Shown piece after piece: positions 57,650 through 64,000 of a DNA stretch of 64,000 nt; within the stretch, counting starts at the first letter, position 1; every line of letters starts with the position of its first letter. The DNA lies in the NCBI RefSeq assembly GCF_001427905.1, contig NZ_LMEF01000030.1, positions 1 to 64,000 of the forward strand, written 5' to 3'. The position numbers were made by a program, and so were the translations under genes. The notes beneath the pieces are model-generated. The model had not been told where the DNA came from, made no database searches, and saw only the letters and a program-made list of their open reading frames with translations. This stretch comes from Flavobacterium sp. Root420 (lineage in GTDB: Bacteria > Bacteroidota > Bacteroidia > Flavobacteriales > Flavobacteriaceae).

Positions 57650-60055
57650 TTATTCCGTTGAAAACTGATTTTCCAACAATTTTTCTTTAAAATCAGACTT
57701 AAAAGTATAAGCAAATGTAACCATCAAAGCACGGGTATCTGATTTATTCGTTCTGTTATTGCTAAACAAAGCTGTATTGTTTTTATAGCCGCTTTTTAGT
57801 GTGTTGAACATATCTGTTACAACCAATCCTAAACGGGCATTTCCTTTTCCGAGTTTTTGTTGAAAACCCATATCAACATTATAAATCGGAATTCTTTTTC
57901 CCTGCGGAGTTGGCAGAGCCGAATTATAATTCCCGATAATCTGAAGTTTTCCGCCTTTCCACGGAACAAAATTATTGATAATTTTTCCGTACCAGCTAAA
58001 AGCATTGTTTACCACATCTTCTCCAAGATTAGAAGTATTTATGTTTTGCTGAAAAGCAGTTATGCTAATATTGGCATCATAAAAACCAATTGGTTTTAGG
58101 CTGAAAATAGTTTCTAATCCATAGGTAATTGTGCTTCCAATGTTTTTTGGCATTAATAAAATAACTCCATTATCCTTAAGTTCTGCATATTGTCTAATGG
58201 CATCTGTAGCATTTCGGTAAAAGGCATTGGTTGAGAATGAATAATTGTTCCAGTCTTTGTTGTAACTCATTTCAGCAATATGAATAATTTCCGGTTTTAG
58301 ATACGGATTTCCACTATGTGGATTCAGAGCATCGGTAATATCCATAAACGGATTCAGATCATCCAGATCCGGACGATTGATACGTTTACTGTAACCGATT
58401 TTTACAAATTCATCTGAGTTTAAATTTAATTGGGCAGATGCCGAAGGGAAAAATTTGATATAATCATTGTTAAAGCGGTCACTATTATTTTGTGTTGCTC
58501 CATTGTTGGAAACATTTTCCGCACGCAATCCTAAATTGTATTTCCATTTTGGATTTTCTGCATTTCCAGAAAATGTATTCAGCATTCCATAAACCGCGTT
58601 TATTTGTTCGTTATAGTCGAAAGTATTGCTGACAGTAGGATTAATTACATATTCGCCATTAATCATATCAGCACTTTCAAATTCAGAAGTAAAGAAACGA
58701 AAAGTTCCTTTGTATCCTGTTTCCAAAACCGTTTTTGGCGAAATTGGTAAAGCATAATTTACAATAGCGTTTGATATATTTTCGTTTTCATAATTGTGTG
58801 TTCTTTGTAAAAATACGTCACCGATTTGCTCATTATATTCATCATAATCATAGGTGTCAATATCCGTATTTTCTTTGTCTTTGTTGAAAGAGGAAGTAAT
58901 GCTGATATTAAAACTCTTTTGGTCATCAGAAAATTTCCGATCATAATTGAAAGCCAGTTCGGCTACTTTTGAACGTTCTAATTCTAAAGAATGTCGTTTG
59001 TTATTCGAGAAAAATTGATTTGTACTGGTATTTACCTGAGTATACAAGGTCTCATCATTATCCTGACTTTCCATGTTTCCGAGTGCTTCAAATGAAAAAG
59101 TGTTTTTTTCGTTGGGAGAAAAATCAATATTGAATTTTAAATTCTGTAAACCCTCGGTGCGTTCGTCATTTCTGTATTGATGAATATAATGTTCGTCATC
59201 AATAAAATAATTGGTACGATCTGCATGTATTTCTTTCGTTCGACCGGCAAAACGATTATCATACGCTAAACCAAAGTTCCATTTTTCTGTTTTCTGATTT
59301 AAAAGTATTGAACTGTTTGCTCTCCCTTTCGCACCAAAACCACCACCTAAAACCACCGCACCATTGATTCCGTTTTGGTCGTTTTTTTTGAGTTTAATAT
59401 TGATGATGCCACTTTCTGCATTCGCATCGTATTTTGCAGTAGGATTACTTATGATTTCGATGCTTTCAATACTGCTCGCCGCAATCTGATCCATATTGGT
59501 TATTGCCGAGTTTTTTCCGTTGATCAAAATCATAGGCGATTTCCCTCTTAAGGTTATACCGCCTTCTGCATCTACAGCAACAGTCGGAATACTTTTAAGC
59601 ATCTCTGTGGCAGTTCCTCCAGATTGCGAAATATTTGAAACAGCATTAAAAATAAAACCTTCGTCTGTTTTTTGAATTTGTTTTTTTTGAGATTTGACCA
59701 CAACGTCATTCAATAAATTAGCATCATTTTGCAAGACAATAGTTCCAATGGAAACAGGAGTATCAGCAATTTTTACTTTCTGAGTTATAGTTTTGAATCC
59801 TATTAATTTGAATTGAAGAAGATATTCACCTGAGATTACATTTTCTATATCAAAATTTCCAGAAACATCTGTTACGGCATAATTGGCCACTTTTACAGAG
59901 TCACTTGTGTTTTTTAAAATTACATCTACAAATTCTACAGGAAGTTTTCCATCGGAAACTTTTCCTTTTATTGCAGCAGTTTTTTGACCAAAAGAAAATT
60001 GACTAATGCTAACTAATAGTATAAACAGTGATAATTGTTGTATCCATTTTTTCAT
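57650..60055 (-). CDS. Outer-membrane beta-barrel receptor (TonB-dependent type)
   Basis: 801 aa. Signal peptide (MKKWIQQLSLFILLVSISQFSFG), regulatory-like domain (about 27-110, IKGKVSDGKLPVEFVDVILKN), plug domain (about 120-225, AVDAEGGITLRGKSPMILINGKNS, AKYDANAESGIINIKLKKN) and a C-terminal barrel to the end. Same architecture as 6466-8925 with limited similarity in loops, so a diverged paralogue. The ligand is unknown. No SusD-like gene is near. Confidence 0.85.
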   Translation of the reverse strand: MKKWIQQLSLFILLVSISQFSFGQKTAAIKGKVSDGKLPVEFVDVILKNTSDSVKVANYAVTDVSGNFDIENVISGEYLLQFKLIGFKTITQKVKIADTPVSIGTIVLQNDANLLNDVVVKSQKKQIQKTDEGFIFNAVSNISQSGGTATEMLKSIPTVAVDAEGGITLRGKSPMILINGKNSAITNMDQIAASSIESIEIISNPTAKYDANAESGIINIKLKKNDQNGINGAVVLGGGFGAKGRANSSILLNQKTEKWNFGLAYDNRFAGRTKEIHADRTNYFIDDEHYIHQYRNDERTEGLQNLKFNIDFSPNEKNTFSFEALGNMESQDNDETLYTQVNTSTNQFFSNNKRHSLELERSKVAELAFNYDRKFSDDQKSFNISITSSFNKDKENTDIDTYDYDEYNEQIGDVFLQRTHNYENENISNAIVNYALPISPKTVLETGYKGTFRFFTSEFESADMINGEYVINPTVSNTFDYNEQINAVYGMLNTFSGNAENPKWKYNLGLRAENVSNNGATQNNSDRFNNDYIKFFPSASAQLNLNSDEFVKIGYSKRINRPDLDDLNPFMDITDALNPHSGNPYLKPEIIHIAEMSYNKDWNNYSFSTNAFYRNATDAIRQYAELKDNGVILLMPKNIGSTITYGLETIFSLKPIGFYDANISITAFQQNINTSNLGEDVVNNAFSWYGKIINNFVPWKGGKLQIIGNYNSALPTPQGKRIPIYNVDMGFQQKLGKGNARLGLVVTDMFNTLKSGYKNNTALFSNNRTNKSDTRALMVTFAYTFKSDFKEKLLENQFSTE

Positions 60056-60297
60056 GAGACAAAGATATTTATCCGGGTAAAGAGAGTCCTGAAAACGACC
60101 TTAAGATATCATTAAATTAGTCTTAGATAAGATTAAAGTTTTTTTAAGGATGGTAACCGGGAAGAAAAAAAGGTGTTTTTCCCCTTATAAAAACAGGAAA
60201 AACCATTATCGATTTGATTTACGGGAAAACTACTTTTATGCTATTAAAATGCGAAAGCCGAAAAGCAGATGAGTAGGCATAATTAAATCTAATTAAT

Positions 60298-60582
60298 ATG
60301 GAAACAGCTTTGTATTTAGCAATGGGATGGTGTGGAACCAAGTATCCAGGCTGGTGGAGACGTTTTTGGAAAAATCCGCCGCCACCTCCGGATCCTGAAC
60401 CTTGGTGGTATGTTAGTATTATTGGTTTGGGATTAGTTGCAGGAGTAGCCGGTGGACATTACTTTAGTAATGCAATTGCAGAAAATCAGTTTTTTGCTGG
60501 TCAGAATGCCATCGCTTCAGCATTGTTTGCTTTTGGAGCATCTAATTTTGTAACCGGGATTGCTTCATCATTAAAACGTTAA
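60298..60582 (+). CDS. Trp/Pro-rich small membrane protein of unknown function
   Basis: 94 aa. The N-terminal 39 residues are rich in Trp and Pro (GWWRRFWKNPPPPPDPEPWW). Two hydrophobic, Gly/Ala-rich segments follow (VSIIGLGLVAGVAGGHYF at about 39-56 and NAIASALFAFGASNFVTGIASSL at about 70-92). The C-terminus is basic. It might be a membrane-disrupting or membrane-inserted peptide, or an envelope component. I know no family. A strong terminator follows the stop directly. Confidence 0.6.
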   Translation: METALYLAMGWCGTKYPGWWRRFWKNPPPPPDPEPWWYVSIIGLGLVAGVAGGHYFSNAIAENQFFAGQNAIASALFAFGASNFVTGIASSLKR

Positions 60583-60624
60583 AAAAAATGCCTCAGCTAT
60601 AGGGATAGTGCTGAGGCATTTTTT
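60583..60624 (+). terminator. Terminator of Trp/Pro-rich protein gene
   Basis: AAAAAATGCCTCAGC pairs with GCTGAGGCATTTTTT, T-run follows. Stem of 15 bp. Confidence 0.9.
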
Positions 60625-60644
60625 TATAAGTAAGGTTTATATTT

Positions 60645-60731
60645 TTCGCCACGACCGAGCAATAAAAGCAGGCAAAGCAATTTCAAAAATTTCCACAATT
60701 CAATTCGTGTAAATTCGTGAAATTCGTGGCT
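60645..60731. repeat. AATTCGTG-type dispersed repeats
   Basis: Between the terminator and purL: TTCGCCACGACCGAG, AATTCGTGTAAATTCGTGAA and ATTCGTGGC, related to the dispersed intergenic repeats elsewhere. Confidence 0.6.
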
Positions 60732-60739
60732 AAAAAAAA

Positions 60740-63700
60740 CTAGTTTTTCTCAATCCATTTTCTGGCATTGATAAAAGCTTCATGCCACGGTGTAAACTCG
60801 TCATTTCTGTCTTTTGGATAATGTGCCCAGTTCCATTGGAAAGTAGAACGCTCAATATGAGGCATAGTAACTAAATGTCTTCCTGTTTTATCACACATCA
60901 TCGCTACATCGTAATGAGAACCATTAGGGTTTGCAGGATAGCCTTCGTAAGCGTATTTAGAAACAATGTTGTAATTTTCTTCACCCATTGGTAAATTGAA
61001 TTTTCCTTCGCCGTGAGAAACCCAAACTCCTAAAGTAGTTCCTGCCAATGTAGACAACATAACCGAATTATTTTCCTGAACTTTTACAGAAGTAAAAATA
61101 CTTTCATGTTTGTTACTATCGTTATGAAGCATTTTTCCGTGAACTTCGTGCTCCGGATTAATAACTTCTAATTCCATAAACAACTGGCATCCGTTACAGA
61201 TTCCGACTGATAAAGTATCTTCTCTTTTGAAGAAATTATCTAAGGCTGTTTTTGCTTTTTCGTTGTATAGGAAAGCGCCGGCCCAACCTTTAGCAGAACC
61301 TAAAACATCTGAATTAGAGAATCCTCCAACAGCGCCAATAAACTGAATATCTTCCAATGTTTCACGACCAGAAATTAAATCCGTCATGTGAACGTCTTTT
61401 ACATCAAAACCTGCCAAATACATTGCATTTGCCATTTCGCGTTCAGAATTACTTCCTTTTTCACGAATAATAGCCGCTTTTGGTCTTGGTTTTGAAGCAT
61501 CAATTACAGGCGCTTTACCTGTAAAGTGACTTGGGAAAGTATAATTTAAAGCCTGATTTTTATAATTTTCAAAACGTGCTTTTGCAGTTCCGTTTTTAGA
61601 TTGTTTTTGGTCTAATAAATAAGAAGTTTCAAACCAAACATCTCTGTATGTAGGAATGTCTAAAGTCCAAAGTCCAAGGTCTAAAGTCTCACTAGTTGTC
61701 GCTTTTCCTAATTTGAAGAATTCGATATTATTTGCATTCAATTTAGCTTCAACAGCTGCATCAGATTTAGCCTGGAAAACGATTCCGATGTTTTCTGCGA
61801 AAAGGATTTTCAATAGATCTTTTTCTGCGAAAGCAGAGAAATCAATTTTAGCTCCCAAATTCACATCAGCAAAACACAACTCTAATAAAGTAGTAATCAA
61901 TCCACCACTTCCGATATCGTGTCCGGCTAAAATTTGGCTTTCGCCGATTAATTCCTGAATCGTATTAAAAGCATTTTTGAAGAAAGAAGCGTCTTTTATA
62001 GTAGAAGTTTCGTTTCCGATTGTATTTCTGATTTGTGCAAAAGATGAACCTCCTAATTTGAAATCATCCTGAGACAAATTAATATAATAAATTGAATCTC
62101 CGTTTTTCTGTAAAACAGGTTCAACTACTTTTCTAATATCAGTACAATTTCCACCAGCCGAAATAATAACTGTTCCCGGTGCGATTACTTCGTCGTTTGG
62201 ATATTTTTGTTTCATCGAAAGTGAATCTTTTCCTGTCGGAATATTGATTCCCAATTCGATTGCAAATTCTGAACAACCTTCAACGGCAGCATACAAACGA
62301 GCGTCTTCACCTTCGTTTTTACAAGCCCACATCCAATTAGCAGATAATGAAATTCCTTTTAAACCATCTTTAATTGGCGCCCAAACAATGTTTGATAACG
62401 ATTCGGCAATAGCATTTCTGCTTCCTGCAACCGGATCAATCAAAGCTGCGATAGGAGCGTGGCCGATAGAAGTAGCGATTCCTTCTTTTCCTAAATAATC
62501 CAGAGCCATAACCCCAACATTATTCAAAGGCAATTGCAAAGGTCCTGCACATTGTTGCTTGGCTACTTTTCCACCCACACAACGGTCAACTTTGTTAGTT
62601 AACCAGTCTTTTGAGGCAACAGCTTCTAAGCATAAAACATCTTTTAAATATTTTTCAAAATGGGCGCCGTCGTAAGATACAGCAGCATATTTTCTGTCAA
62701 TCGTTTTATCTGTCATAACCGTTTTTGGAGAACTTCCGAAGAAATCTTCCAAAGCGTAATCCATCGGTTTTGAACCATTTGATTTTGATTCGAAAGTAAA
62801 ACGGTGGTCTCCCGTTACATCTCCAACCTGATACATTGGCGAACGCTCTCTGTCAGCGATTCTTTGCAAAATATCAATGTCTTTTTGACCAATAACCAAT
62901 CCCATTCTTTCCTGAGACTCGTTACCGATAATTTCTTTTGCAGAAAGTGTTGGGTCTCCAACTGGTAATTTATCCAAATCGATCAAACCTCCGGTTTCTT
63001 CCACTAATTCCGAAAGACAGTTTAAGTGTCCTCCAGCTCCGTGATCGTGAATAGAAACAATTGGATTATTGTCGCTTTCTACTAAACCACGAATGGCATT
63101 AGCGGCACGTTTTTGCATTTCAGGGTTTGAACGCTGAATGGCATTTAATTCGATTCCTGAACCGAAAGCTCCAGTGTCAGCAGAAGAAACTGCAGCACCA
63201 CCCATTCCGATTCTATAATTTTCTCCACCTAAGATTACAATTTTATCGCCTTCTTGTGGTTTCTTTTTGATTGCCTGATCTAATTTTCCGTAACCAATTC
63301 CACCTGCCTGCATGATTACTTTGTCGTAACCAATTTTACGGTCGTTTTCCCCATGTTCGAAAGTTAAAACTGAACCTGTAATTAACGGCTGACCAAATTT
63401 ATTCCCGAAATCAGAAGCTCCGTTTGAAGCTTTGATCAAAATATCCATTGGAGTTTGGTATAACCATTTTCTTTCTTCAACAGCATTTTCCCATTTTCTG
63501 TCATCGTTTAGACGAGAGTATGAAGTCATATAAACCGCAGTTCCTGCCAATGGTAAAGAACCTTGCCCACCTGCTAAACGGTCACGAATTTCTCCTCCTG
63601 AACCTGTTGCAGCTCCATTGAAAGGCTCCACTGTTGTTGGGAAATTGTGTGTTTCTGCTTTTAAAGATAAAACCGAATCAAATTCTTTTATCTCGTAATA

Positions 63701-64000
63701 ATCAGGTTTGTCAGCTGTTTTTGGCGCAAATTGCTGCACTTTTGGTCCTTTTACAAAAGCAACGTTGTCTTTGTAAGCAGACACTATATCGTTCGGATTT
63801 TCCTGTGATGTTTTTTTGATTAATTTGAAAAGAGAAGTTTCTTTTTCTTTACCGTCAATAACAAAAGTCCCGTTGAAGATTTTGTGACGACAGTGCTCAG
63901 AATTTGCCTGAGAGAAAGCAAAGATTTCAGAGTCAGTTAACTTTCTTCCTAATTTTACAGCAAGATTATCTAAGTAATCTACTTCTTCCTGGCTTAAAGC
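60740..64000 (-). CDS. purL: Phosphoribosylformylglycinamidine synthase, 5' end outside window
   Basis: At least 1086 codons in the window, continuous to the right edge. The N-terminal part (roughly 130 residues of an expected 1200-1300) lies beyond 64000. Large single-chain FGAM synthase (ATP- and glutamine-dependent step four of purine synthesis). Visible: FAFSQANSEHCRHKIF near the edge, AETHNFPTTVEPFNGAATGSGGEIRD, GMGGAAVSSADTG, HDHGAGGHLNCLSELVEETGG. A C-terminal glutamine amidotransferase with the nucleophile in GICNGCQLFMEL and the HGEGKF triad segment is fused on. Confidence 0.96.
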   Translation of the reverse strand, partial: ALSQEEVDYLDNLAVKLGRKLTDSEIFAFSQANSEHCRHKIFNGTFVIDGKEKETSLFKLIKKTSQENPNDIVSAYKDNVAFVKGPKVQQFAPKTADKPDYYEIKEFDSVLSLKAETHNFPTTVEPFNGAATGSGGEIRDRLAGGQGSLPLAGTAVYMTSYSRLNDDRKWENAVEERKWLYQTPMDILIKASNGASDFGNKFGQPLITGSVLTFEHGENDRKIGYDKVIMQAGGIGYGKLDQAIKKKPQEGDKIVILGGENYRIGMGGAAVSSADTGAFGSGIELNAIQRSNPEMQKRAANAIRGLVESDNNPIVSIHDHGAGGHLNCLSELVEETGGLIDLDKLPVGDPTLSAKEIIGNESQERMGLVIGQKDIDILQRIADRERSPMYQVGDVTGDHRFTFESKSNGSKPMDYALEDFFGSSPKTVMTDKTIDRKYAAVSYDGAHFEKYLKDVLCLEAVASKDWLTNKVDRCVGGKVAKQQCAGPLQLPLNNVGVMALDYLGKEGIATSIGHAPIAALIDPVAGSRNAIAESLSNIVWAPIKDGLKGISLSANWMWACKNEGEDARLYAAVEGCSEFAIELGINIPTGKDSLSMKQKYPNDEVIAPGTVIISAGGNCTDIRKVVEPVLQKNGDSIYYINLSQDDFKLGGSSFAQIRNTIGNETSTIKDASFFKNAFNTIQELIGESQILAGHDIGSGGLITTLLELCFADVNLGAKIDFSAFAEKDLLKILFAENIGIVFQAKSDAAVEAKLNANNIEFFKLGKATTSETLDLGLWTLDIPTYRDVWFETSYLLDQKQSKNGTAKARFENYKNQALNYTFPSHFTGKAPVIDASKPRPKAAIIREKGSNSEREMANAMYLAGFDVKDVHMTDLISGRETLEDIQFIGAVGGFSNSDVLGSAKGWAGAFLYNEKAKTALDNFFKREDTLSVGICNGCQLFMELEVINPEHEVHGKMLHNDSNKHESIFTSVKVQENNSVMLSTLAGTTLGVWVSHGEGKFNLPMGEENYNIVSKYAYEGYPANPNGSHYDVAMMCDKTGRHLVTMPHIERSTFQWNWAHYPKDRNDEFTPWHEAFINARKWIEKN

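Overview
The window is a piece of a chromosome from a Bacteroidota member, almost certainly Flavobacterium or a close relative. The evidence is low G+C content, A-rich leaders without Shine-Dalgarno sequences, several matches to the Bacteroidota promoter form (TTTG or TTG, 17-21 bp, TAnnTTTG), a tmRNA tag GENNYALAA, carboxypeptidase-regulatory-domain outer-membrane receptors, LETM1-related and DUF4251 proteins, and Flavobacterium-style intergenic repeats. I see no rRNA, tRNA, CRISPR array, transposase, integrase or prophage gene.

Layout. 1-9.4 kb: RluA-type pseudouridine synthase, tmRNA, a serine beta-lactamase-fold lipoprotein, a saccharopine/alanine dehydrogenase-like oxidoreductase, fumC, a structured-RNA candidate, an outer-membrane receptor and an ArsC-like protein. 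9.4-24.8 kb: CPBP protease and a MenE-like ligase, RsmB-like methyltransferase, Kup K+ transporter, a repeat-rich lipoprotein, a beta-propeller protein, an ECF sigma operon, a MazG-like hydrolase, a Crp-like regulator, ilvE and mnmD. 24.8-34.5 kb: stress and CO2 functions (divergent oxyR/dps, SulP transporter with beta-carbonic anhydrase, sodC), small envelope proteins and a GH18 chitinase. 34.9-41.5 kb: a fatty-acid beta-oxidation operon (marR, HADH/ECH fusion, thiolase, four-helix-bundle gene, acyl-CoA dehydrogenase). 41.6-54.5 kb: an accessory-looking stretch with a WYL regulator, a repeat field, a divergent HD hydrolase and Pnkp-like 3'-phosphatase pair, a four-gene two-component operon divergent from two large unknown envelope proteins, and two candidate short transcripts. 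54.5-64 kb: DEDDh exonuclease, long-chain acyl-CoA ligase, a second receptor, a Trp/Pro-rich small protein, and purL running off the right edge.

Most unusual signals. (1) The divergent region between the response-regulator gene and the secreted-protein gene at 48622 carries two 24-bp operator-like sites in mirror orientation, 23 of 24 bases identical, centres 100 bp apart, each 20-21 bp from a -7-type hexamer region. They link the two-component operon to the unknown envelope proteins. (2) A 29-bp palindrome overlaps the promoter between the HD hydrolase and the Pnkp-like phosphatase, next to a WYL regulator: a possible nucleic-acid end-healing cassette. (3) A 32-bp near-perfect palindrome lies at the marR promoter of the beta-oxidation operon. 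(4) A tiny 29-codon ORF has its own consensus promoter and terminator (53184-53397), followed by a second candidate short RNA. (5) There are two oppositely oriented copies of a conserved structured element resembling the Flavo-1 RNA family. (6) The repeat field at 42.7-43.45 kb shows short palindromic elements nested inside other repeats.

All family assignments come from reading motifs by eye. No database search was possible.
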